NCBI GenBank assembly: GCA_018894445.1
Contig: JAHIPJ010000043.1
Coordinates: 1 to 9,164 of the forward strand
From: Actinomycetota bacterium
Lineage (GTDB): Bacteria; Actinomycetota; Humimicrobiia; Humimicrobiales; Humimicrobiaceae
Direction: 5' to 3'
Length of the DNA stretch: 9,164 nucleotides
The position numbers were made by a program, and so were the translations under genes. Each line of letters starts with the position of its first letter. The stretch's first letter is position 1. Under the pieces are notes generated by a model. The model searched no databases, was not told the DNA's origin, and saw only the letters and a program-made list of their open reading frames with translations. Positions 1 to 6,926 of the stretch are shown piece after piece.

Positions 1-1062
1 AACTGTACTATAAGGTTTAGAGTAGATGGTGTACTACAAAAAATAAAGGATGTTCCAAAAACAGTACAAAGATTACTTATCTCTAGATATAAAATAATGG
101 GTGGAATGGACATAACTGAAAATAGATTACCTCAAGATGGTAGAAGTTCCATCAATTTCAGGAATAGATTAATTGACTTAAGGCTTGCTTCTACCCCTAC
201 AGTTTTTGGTGAGAATATTACTATTAGAATATTAGATAGAGATGAATCTGTTTTTGACGTTAAAAAAATAGGGATGTCTGACGACAGCATTCCAAAATAT
301 TTGAAAATGGTAGCTATACCTCATGGAGCTATTGTTATTACCGGGCCTACTGGATCAGGGAAAACCACTACACTTTATGCCACTCTGAATAAGATATCAA
401 ATATTGAGAAAAAGATTTTTACCATAGAGGACCCTGTAGAATATAGATTTCCCCAGATAATGCAAGTCCAGGTGAATCCTAAGATAGATATGAATTTTTC
501 CAGGGGCCTAAGAGCAATGCTAAGAAGTGATCCGGATATCATTATGGTAGGAGAAATTAGGGATTTGGAAACTGCAAAAATGACTATGGAGGCAGCTATT
601 ACCGGGCATTTGGTATTAACTACTTTACACACCAATGATGCCCCCTCTTGCCTTACAAGGCTTCTGGAGATGGGGATTGAATCATATATGATTTCATCTG
701 CGGTTAAGGGTATAATTGCTCAAAGACTTGTGAGATCATTATGCAGTAATTGTAAGGAAAAAATAGACATATCAGATTTGTCTTTAAGTAACGATATAAT
801 ACCGATATTAAAAGGGAAAAAGATTTATAAAAGTGTTGGATGCAAAAGATGCAATTTTACCGGTTATATGGGAAGAACCGGAATATTTTCAGTGCTAGTT
901 GTATCCAAAAAAATCAGGGAAATGCTTTTGGAAAGAAAAAGTACTGATGAAATCGAGGCCGTTGCCAGAGAAGAAGGAATGAGAACTCTGCTTGAAAGTG
1001 GAGCTTATAAAGTTGCAGAAGGATTGACTTCTCTTGAAGAGCTATATAGAGTAGCTTTTTAA
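1..1062 (+). CDS. Type IV pilus / type II secretion assembly ATPase, GspE/PilB family (5' partial)
   Basis: This is the C-terminal part of a hexameric secretion ATPase that hydrolyses ATP at the inner face of the cytoplasmic membrane to drive assembly of a type IV pilus or type II pseudopilus. The frame is open from base 1, so the true start lies upstream; 353 residues are visible of a family that is usually about 550. Counting from the first codon, the end of the N2 domain (FRVDG, then the LPQDGR stretch) comes first. Then come Walker A GPTGSGKT (115-122), the Asp/Walker B region SDPDIIMVGEIRD (176-188) and the His box around GHLVLTTLHTND (202-213). Two CxxC pairs (C248/C251 and C281/C284) form the zinc-binding tetracysteine motif typical of PilB/GspE. 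That motif argues against the retraction ATPase PilT. PilB and GspE cannot be separated without flanking pilus or secretion genes, so no symbol is given. The stop is TAA at 1060-1062, 60 bases before dnaE. Confidence 0.95.
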   Translation, partial: NCTIRFRVDGVLQKIKDVPKTVQRLLISRYKIMGGMDITENRLPQDGRSSINFRNRLIDLRLASTPTVFGENITIRILDRDESVFDVKKIGMSDDSIPKYLKMVAIPHGAIVITGPTGSGKTTTLYATLNKISNIEKKIFTIEDPVEYRFPQIMQVQVNPKIDMNFSRGLRAMLRSDPDIIMVGEIRDLETAKMTMEAAITGHLVLTTLHTNDAPSCLTRLLEMGIESYMISSAVKGIIAQRLVRSLCSNCKEKIDISDLSLSNDIIPILKGKKIYKSVGCKRCNFTGYMGRTGIFSVLVVSKKIREMLLERKSTDEIEAVAREEGMRTLLESGAYKVAEGLTSLEELYRVAF

Positions 1063-1122
1063 GGTTTATGAAATATTTAGACTGAAAATCTTAGTCAAAA
1101 AGAATAACCAGATTATGTTAGA

Positions 1123-4100
1123 ATGAAAAGAGACAATTTCGTCCATTTGCATGTCCATAGCGAATACTCCTTATTAGATGGTGCTTCAAGAATAAAAAAA
1201 TTAATCGAGAGAGCCTGCGAGTTCAATATGCCTGCTCTAGCGTTAACTGATCATGGAGTTATGTATGGTGCTATTGAATTTTACACCCAGGCAAAAAAAT
1301 CAGGAATAAAACCCATAATTGGCTGTGAAGTGTATCTGGCCCCGAAAAGTAGATGGGACAAGCAATCGGAAAGAGAAAAAAAGGAAGAAACTTCTTACCA
1401 TCTGATTCTACTGGCTGAAAATAACCGGGGTTATCAGAATCTGATGAGATTGGTCAGCCTGGGATTTTTAGAGGGATTTTATTATAAACCAAGAGTGGAT
1501 AAAGAGCTTCTAAGGGAATATAAAGAAGGTATAATTGCATTGAGTGGCTGTATTGCCGGTGAGATTCCAAAATGTATTATTCTGGATAAAACCAAAAGCG
1601 CAAAAAAAATTTTAGAGGAATATATAGATATTTTCGGGAAGAATAATTTTTTTTTAGAGCTGCAGGATTCCGGTATACCAGATCAAAAGAAAGTAAACAA
1701 GGCTTTATCGGAGTTATCTTCAGAATATAATATTCCATTAGTGGCTACAAATGATGTGCATTATTTAAACAAGGAAGATAGTAAAGCTCATGATGTTCTG
1801 CTCTGTATCCAGACTGGCTCCACTATAAATGAAACAGGCCGCCTGAGGTTTCCAACAGATGAATATTATTTTAAAAGTTATGATCAAATGAACGAGCTTT
1901 TTAAAGAATTCCCGGGTGTTCTTGAGAACACGCTGGAGATTGCCGATAGATGTAATATAAATATAAAGTTTGACATGAACCTGATACCATCTTTCCGGGT
2001 TCCTGACAACTATAGTGCAGATGAATATTTGAAAAAGTTATGCTATGAAGGTACTAAAAAAAGATATGAGAGTATTACTAATGAGATTGATAGAAGAATA
2101 CAAAAAGAGCTGGAAGTTATAGGGAAAATGGGTTTTTCGGAATATTTTCTAATAGTTTGGGACCTTGTTAAATTTGCCAGGAATAATAGCATAAGAGTAG
2201 GACCGGGAAGAGGTTCGGCAGCGGGCAGCATAGTTTCTTACCTGTTGGGGATAACGGATATCGAACCTTTAAAGTACGGACTTTTATTTGAAAGATTTCT
2301 AAATGAAGAACGTAAAGGTATGCCTGATATTGATATAGATTTTTGTTATGAGAAGAGGGATGAAGTTATCAGGTATGTTACTCAAAAATATGGTGACAGA
2401 AGGGTTGCCCAATTAATTACTTTTGGAACAATGGCTGCCAGGCAGGCTATAAGGGATGCAGGAAGGGTAATGGAAGTGCCTTATGCTGAAGTAGACAGGA
2501 TAGCAAAGATGATCCCAATGGAATTAAATGTGACAATCGGAAACTCATTAGATTTGGTCCCGGATTTAAAAGAAGTTTATGAAAATGATAAAAAAATAAG
2601 AGAAGTAATTGATACCGCAATTTCACTTGAGGGGATATCCAGGCAGGATTCAATCCATGCTGCAGGAGTTGTAATCTCATCAGAGGATCTTTACAACTAT
2701 ACCCCCATACAAAAAGAGAATGAAGGTGATATTGTAACCCAATATAAAATGGAGGATATTCAAAAAATTGGACTACTTAAAATAGATTTTCTGGGATTGA
2801 AAACACTATCACTGATAGACAAAGCCTTATTTTTAATTAATAAAACCAAAAATATAGATATAGATATTAATAAAATTAATCCGGATGATAAAAAAACTTT
2901 TAATATGTTGTGTGAAGGTGAATGCCTGGGAATATTCCAGATTGAAAGCTCGGGAATGCGGGAACTGGTAATAAATTTAAAACCAACCAAATTTGAAGAC
3001 TTGATAGCGCTTCTGGCATTATATAGACCCGGTCCTCTTCAAAGTGGAATGGTGAGTGATTTCGTAGAAAGTAAAAATGGGAGAAAGAAAATAAACTATC
3101 TGCACCCATCTCTTGAAAAAATTCTTGAAAGTACTTACGGAATTATTCTATATCAGGAACAGGTTATGGGAATAGCATCAGAACTGGCTGGTTTCAGTAT
3201 GTCGGAAGCAGACATCCTGCGAGGAGCCATTAGTAAGAAAAAGAGGAGTTTACTTTCCAAACAAAAAAGTAAATTTATAGAAGGTGCTAAAAACAAAGGG
3301 ATAGATGAAAAAATTTCAGTAAAAATATTTGAACTTGTAAATCATTTTGCTGAATATGGATTTAACAAGTCTCACAGTGCTGCATACGCGATGATTTCAT
3401 ACCAGACTGCTTATCTTAAGGCTAACTATCCTGTAGAATTTATGGCAGCACTGCTTAGTATCAGAATGGGCAGCCAGGAAAAAGTAGCTCAATACGTTAA
3501 TGAAACAAGAAGAATGGGTATTACAGTCCTCCCGCCGGATATCAATGGAAGTTTTACTGATTTTACTGTAGTGGGAAATTCTATCAGATTTGGCCTGTCA
3601 GCTATTAAAAATGTTGGGACTAATGTTATTGAATGTATAGAAAAGGAGAGAAAGAAAAGTGGTAAATTTGAAAATTTTATAGATTTTTGTCAAAGAGTTG
3701 ACAGTAGCGTATTAAACAAGAAGACCCTTGAGAGCTTAATAAAAAGCGGAACATTTGATTCTCTTGGCCAGAGCCGGAAATATCTTTTAGAGAATTATGA
3801 AAAAATTATAGAAGAGACTTTAAAGATTAAAAAAGATAGAGACATTGGCCAGTTTTCATTATTTGATTTTGATGGTGACAGGGGAGAGAAAATATTACTG
3901 GATGGAGTATACAAAACAGAGAAACAATTTGAGGAATTTTCAAAAAAAGAGTTATTAAATTTTGAGAAAGAAATGCTGGGCCTTTATATCTCAGGGCACC
4001 CTTTGTTTGAATATGAAGATTCCCTTTCCAGGCTGACTCCAATAGAAGCCTTGAGCAGTATAGAAGATAAAACTAATATTGCTATTGGGGGAATTATAAA

Positions 4101-4608
4101 TAGAGTAAAAATTATATTTACAAAAAAAAACCAGCAGATGTGTTTTGTAAACATAGAGGATATCAGTGACAGCGTAGAAATAATTGTATTCCCGTCAGTT
4201 CTTGGTAAGTACAGGGAAGTTATCGTAGAAGATAAAATTGTAAAAATTAAAGGTAAATTAGATAAAAAAGAAGATCAGATAAAGATTATCGCCAATGAAA
4301 TAGAAGAATTGGAAAAAAATAAAAGAATAGATAAAAATCAAGAAGAGCTTATAGGTGATAAAAATAATAAAGTTATTTTTGCTGCAAGAAAGAGAGATAT
4401 GGATAAGAATTTTATCAACAGGTTTTATGATATATTAAAAAAATATCCTGGATTTGATGAAGTAGAGTTTAAGGTAATAGGTGAAAATGGAAAGGATATA
4501 GAAAGAATTTATAAACTTCCATCCAGCTACAGGATAAATTTAAATCAATCTCTAAAAGAGAGTCTCAGGGAAGTATTTTCAGATAAAATTAACTGGGATA
4601 GAGCATAA
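1123..4608 (+). CDS. dnaE: DNA polymerase III alpha subunit (DnaE)
   Basis: This is the catalytic subunit of the replicative DNA polymerase, a C-family enzyme. Its 1161 residues match the E. coli/Thermus-type DnaE. The N-terminal PHP domain (about 6-215) begins HLHVHSEYSLLDG and carries a complete set of likely metal ligands (H10, H12, D19, H44, E69, H93, C143, D211, H213). The polymerase core has PGRGSAAGS (361-369), the Asp cluster PDIDIDF (401-407; D404 and D406 are the likely catalytic pair) and a third Asp in KIDFLGL (D555). The fingers include ALYRPGP (632-638) and FNKSHSAAYA (from 747). A helix-hairpin-helix segment (about 788-880) follows, then the beta-clamp motif QFSLF (910-914), an OB fold (about 986-1060) and a short C-terminal tail. 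ATG 1123 is chosen because HLHVHSEYS normally lies a few residues from the N-terminus. No clear Shine-Dalgarno precedes it. Runs of nine T (1647-1655) and nine A (4122-4130) lie inside the gene. Confidence 0.98.
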   Translation: MKRDNFVHLHVHSEYSLLDGASRIKKLIERACEFNMPALALTDHGVMYGAIEFYTQAKKSGIKPIIGCEVYLAPKSRWDKQSEREKKEETSYHLILLAENNRGYQNLMRLVSLGFLEGFYYKPRVDKELLREYKEGIIALSGCIAGEIPKCIILDKTKSAKKILEEYIDIFGKNNFFLELQDSGIPDQKKVNKALSELSSEYNIPLVATNDVHYLNKEDSKAHDVLLCIQTGSTINETGRLRFPTDEYYFKSYDQMNELFKEFPGVLENTLEIADRCNINIKFDMNLIPSFRVPDNYSADEYLKKLCYEGTKKRYESITNEIDRRIQKELEVIGKMGFSEYFLIVWDLVKFARNNSIRVGPGRGSAAGSIVSYLLGITDIEPLKYGLLFERFLNEERKGMPDIDIDFCYEKRDEVIRYVTQKYGDRRVAQLITFGTMAARQAIRDAGRVMEVPYAEVDRIAKMIPMELNVTIGNSLDLVPDLKEVYENDKKIREVIDTAISLEGISRQDSIHAAGVVISSEDLYNYTPIQKENEGDIVTQYKMEDIQKIGLLKIDFLGLKTLSLIDKALFLINKTKNIDIDINKINPDDKKTFNMLCEGECLGIFQIESSGMRELVINLKPTKFEDLIALLALYRPGPLQSGMVSDFVESKNGRKKINYLHPSLEKILESTYGIILYQEQVMGIASELAGFSMSEADILRGAISKKKRSLLSKQKSKFIEGAKNKGIDEKISVKIFELVNHFAEYGFNKSHSAAYAMISYQTAYLKANYPVEFMAALLSIRMGSQEKVAQYVNETRRMGITVLPPDINGSFTDFTVVGNSIRFGLSAIKNVGTNVIECIEKERKKSGKFENFIDFCQRVDSSVLNKKTLESLIKSGTFDSLGQSRKYLLENYEKIIEETLKIKKDRDIGQFSLFDFDGDRGEKILLDGVYKTEKQFEEFSKKELLNFEKEMLGLYISGHPLFEYEDSLSRLTPIEALSSIEDKTNIAIGGIINRVKIIFTKKNQQMCFVNIEDISDSVEIIVFPSVLGKYREVIVEDKIVKIKGKLDKKEDQIKIIANEIEELEKNKRIDKNQEELIGDKNNKVIFAARKRDMDKNFINRFYDILKKYPGFDEVEFKVIGENGKDIERIYKLPSSYRINLNQSLKESLREVFSDKINWDRA

Positions 4609-4625
4609 ATATATAAGGATATCGT

Positions 4626-4631
4626 GAGGAG
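4626..4631 (+). promoter_or_regulatory. Ribosome binding site of the broken opine dehydrogenase gene
   Basis: GAGGAG lies four bases before ATG 4636 and 18 bases after the dnaE stop. It is one of the two strongest Shine-Dalgarno sequences in the window. It fixes the start of the disrupted gene and suggests that the gene was once well translated, probably as part of the dnaE transcript. Confidence 0.7.
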
Positions 4632-4635
4632 CTAT

Positions 4636-5206
4636 ATGCATGATTTAAAATTTGCAGTTGTGGGAGCCGGTCATGGGGGGAAAGCCATAGCAGCACATCT
4701 GGCAATAAAAGGGTTTAAAGTTAATTTATATTAATCTGAGCAGGATTGAGTCTACTTTGGGAAATTTTCAATTTTATATAGAAGGAGTTACCCAATCTGT
4801 GGCAAAAATCCTGGAGACAGTAGATAAAGAAAGAGTAATGGTAGCAAAAAAATTAAAGTGTGCCAATGTATATTCTGCCATTGAGTGGCTGTCAATGGCT
4901 TACAATGTGGTAGAGGATAACCTTTTTGATGCAATACATAGTAATCCCGGATATGTGGGAATAATGGCTCCGAGAACTATAAATGTCAGATATATAACGG
5001 AAGATGTTCCCATGAGTCTGGTGCCTATTTCTGAATTCGGGAAAATATTTGAGCTGAAGACAAGGGTAATTGATTCACTTATTGATATAGCCAATTCAAT
5101 ATTTAAAAAAGATTTCAGAGAGAGTGGAAGGAATCTTTCAAGGCTAGGACTGGAAGGATTAGATTTGAGTCAGATAAGAGATATACTGATTAAAGGAAAG
5201 AAATAG
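4636..5206 (+). pseudogene. Broken NAD/NADP octopine/nopaline (opine) dehydrogenase family gene with the middle deleted
   Basis: Members of this family use NAD(P)H for reductive condensation of an amino acid with a keto acid, or related oxidoreductions. The 5' part (4636-4734) encodes 32 residues starting MHDLKFAVVGAGHGGKAIAA. This has the nucleotide-binding GxGxxG (G10, G12, G15) and runs to NLY before a TAA at 4732-4734. The 3' part is in another frame, readable from about 4730 (INLSRIEST, then GNFQFYIEGV) to the stop at 5206. It matches the family's all-helical C-terminal domain, including a segment like NPGYVGIMAPRT and DVPMSLVP. The intact family is about 360 residues; about 32 plus 158 remain, so roughly 160-170 residues of the Rossmann domain and active-site region appear lost. 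The break lies near 4729-4735, where TTAAT occurs twice (4721-4725 and 4731-4735). A TTG at 4757 could start the 3' piece, but it would lack the cofactor domain. A real deletion is more likely than a base-calling error; an assembly misjoin cannot be excluded. Family assignment is from recognised motifs, not a search. Confidence 0.8.
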
Positions 5207-5216
5207 TTGTAGAGTT

Positions 5217-6854
5217 ATGAAGAAGATATTAGGTGCTTGTGTGGGGAGCTGCGTACATGTTGCAGGAATATTAAATTTTTTAAACTTAGCCAGTAAGTAT
5301 GATTACAGCACTAAATTCTTAGGTTCTGCCTGTACAATTGATAGATTAAAAAAAGAAATAGAAAAATATAACCCTGATATAGTAGCTATAAGCTACCGTC
5401 TTTCGCCGGAGAGCGCTCTTCCGATATTCAAGGAATTTAAAGAAAAAATAGTAGAAAAATTAGGGGGAGTAAAAATAGAATTTATACTGGGAGGGACAAA
5501 GCCGGTAGCTGAAGTTGCAAAGAAGCTTGGTATTTTTGATGTTATTTTTACAGGTGAAGAAAGCATAGAAGAAATTGAAAGTTATTTAAGTAAAAAGAAA
5601 GTAAAAATTTGCAGTGAAATCCCTCCGCAGAGTCTTTTAGAAAGAATTAAGTACAGAAAACCTTTCCCTGTAATAAGGCATCATTTCGGAAGGCCAACCT
5701 TAAATGAAACACTGGAAGGAATAAAGAGGATTTCACTTAGTGGACTGGTGGATGTAATATCAATCGGTCCGGATCAAAATACGCAGGAATTCTTTTTTCA
5801 TCCTGAAAAAATGGATATAAAACAAAATGGCGCTGGAGGAGTTCCCCTTAGAAGTGAAAAGGATTTTAAAAGTCTTTATCTTGCATCAAGAACAGGCAAT
5901 TATCCGCTGCTACGATGCTATAGCGGTACAAATGAGATTATAAAAATAGCAAAGGTTCTTCTGGATAATATTAATAATGCATGGTGTGCCGTTCCTCTTT
6001 GCTGGTATAATGAGCTTGACAATAGAAGCGAAAGAAAAGTGGAAGAGTCGATTGCTGAAAATCAATCAGTAATGAAATGGCATGGCCAGAGAGATGTGCC
6101 GGTAGAAGTCAATGAGTCTCATCAATGGGGCCTGCGTTACTCTCCTGATGCTATCGCAGTAGCAGCTGCTTACATTGCTGCTTATAATGCCAGGATGATG
6201 GGAGTGAAAGTTTATATTTCCCAATATATGTTCAATACTCCTCCGGAAACTTCATTTACAATGGATTTGGCAAAAATGTTAGCCAAAGTGGAACTGGTAG
6301 AATCTCTTCATGATAAAAATTTTACAACAATCAGGCAAACAAGGTCAGGATTGTACAGCTATCCAACTGATTTTGATAAGGGTAAAGGTCAGCTTGCTTC
6401 TTCAACTCTGCTTCAGATGCAGCTGGATCCCGACATTGTGCATGTTGTTGCATATTGTGAAGCAGATCATGCTGCAAAGCCTGAAGATATTATAAAAAGT
6501 GTAAAGATAACAAAAAAAGTCATAGAGAATTATCTGTATGGTTGCCCTGATATGAAATTGGACGGCCGGGTTGGGCAAAGAAAAGAAGAATTAATTGCAG
6601 ATGCCAAATTGATTATTGATAAAATAAAGAAATTGGATAAAGATAATAAATGCAAGGATCCGTTAATATCTCCTGCTATAATTTCTAAGGCAATAAAGAT
6701 AGGTATACTGGATGCTCCACACTTACGTGGGGTAAAGGGGGCAAAGGGTGAAATCAGAACTATGTTTATTGATGGTAAAAATTTAACAGTTGACCAGGAT
6801 TATAAACCTGTTAGTGAAAAGGACAGACTTGGCAGAATATCAGAAGACTTTTAA
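5217..6854 (+). CDS. Cobalamin-dependent mutase-like protein of unknown substrate (B12-binding-like domain plus barrel)
   Basis: The protein has 545 residues and no signal peptide or membrane segment, so it should be cytosolic. The first ~130 residues look like a B12-binding Rossmann domain: a strand and loop ILGACVGSCVHVAG, with H14 and G17 at the His and Gly of DxHxxG but C12 where Asp is usual; a following SYRLSP stretch; and ILGG before the last part of the domain. Residues ~150-470 look like a TIM-barrel mutase large subunit, recalling glutamate/methylaspartate mutase E. Conserved-looking patches are NGAGGVPLR (204-212), LLRCYSGTNE (231-240), HQWGLRYSPD (302-311), QYMFNTPP and EADHAAKPEDI. 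The C-terminal tail has LDAPHLRG. The start at ATG 5217 leaves 10 bases after the broken dehydrogenase gene, implying co-transcription; the ribosome binding site is weak. The similarity to glutamate mutase is my inference from pattern, and the reaction is unknown. A role as a corrinoid protein or a methyltransferase-type enzyme is also possible. Confidence 0.7.
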   Translation: MKKILGACVGSCVHVAGILNFLNLASKYDYSTKFLGSACTIDRLKKEIEKYNPDIVAISYRLSPESALPIFKEFKEKIVEKLGGVKIEFILGGTKPVAEVAKKLGIFDVIFTGEESIEEIESYLSKKKVKICSEIPPQSLLERIKYRKPFPVIRHHFGRPTLNETLEGIKRISLSGLVDVISIGPDQNTQEFFFHPEKMDIKQNGAGGVPLRSEKDFKSLYLASRTGNYPLLRCYSGTNEIIKIAKVLLDNINNAWCAVPLCWYNELDNRSERKVEESIAENQSVMKWHGQRDVPVEVNESHQWGLRYSPDAIAVAAAYIAAYNARMMGVKVYISQYMFNTPPETSFTMDLAKMLAKVELVESLHDKNFTTIRQTRSGLYSYPTDFDKGKGQLASSTLLQMQLDPDIVHVVAYCEADHAAKPEDIIKSVKITKKVIENYLYGCPDMKLDGRVGQRKEELIADAKLIIDKIKKLDKDNKCKDPLISPAIISKAIKIGILDAPHLRGVKGAKGEIRTMFIDGKNLTVDQDYKPVSEKDRLGRISEDF

Positions 6855-6857
6855 AAA

Positions 6858-6894
6858 TTGAACCTTTTTTTAAAATATTTTATTGTGATAAAAT
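6858..6894 (+). promoter_or_regulatory. Candidate promoter of the his operon
   Basis: The AT-rich gap after the stop at 6854 holds TGATAAAAT (6886-6894), an extended -10 element: TG, one base, then TAAAAT, five of six to consensus. Its -35 position would fall in the T run at 6864-6870, which is poor but tolerable with an extended -10. An alternative pair is TTGAAC (6858-6863) with TATTGT (6881-6886) at exactly 17 bases. Either would place the transcript start a few tens of bases before hisZ. The leader is too short for a T-box or a peptide attenuator. Confidence 0.5.
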
Positions 6895-6917
6895 ACATTT
6901 TTCATATACAGTAATTT

Positions 6918-6922
6918 GAGGA
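6918..6922 (+). promoter_or_regulatory. Ribosome binding site of hisZ
   Basis: GAGGA lies four bases before ATG 6927 and fixes that codon as the start of hisZ. It contrasts with the weak A-rich leaders of hisG and hisB, which may depend on translational coupling. Confidence 0.65.
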
Positions 6923-6926
6923 AAAT

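Noticed and set aside
1080..1096. Stem-loop GACTGA / TTAGTC with a five-base loop between the ATPase gene and dnaE, considered as a terminator
   Set aside because: The stem is only six pairs including one G-U and is followed by A residues, not a T run, so it does not fit an intrinsic terminator on the + strand. The minus-strand reading is also weak.
2043..3109. Several minus-strand open frames of 60-80 codons within dnaE
   Set aside because: They lie opposite a continuous, motif-rich DnaE coding sequence, have no plausible translation signals and resemble no protein I recognise.
4757..5206. Treating the 149-codon TTG-initiated frame as an independent intact gene
   Set aside because: Family-like sequence (NLSRIEST) continues upstream of the TTG in the same frame, no ribosome binding site precedes it, and the product lacks the nucleotide-binding domain. 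It is better read as the 3' remnant of a broken gene.
6310..6495. 61-codon + strand open frame inside the cobalamin-enzyme-like gene
   Set aside because: It is an out-of-frame shadow of the 545-residue gene, with no ribosome binding site or recognisable product.
6855..6926. T-box riboswitch or histidine attenuator leader before hisZ
   Set aside because: The gap is only 72 bases, with no T-box consensus, no His-rich leader peptide and no GC-rich hairpin followed by a T run.
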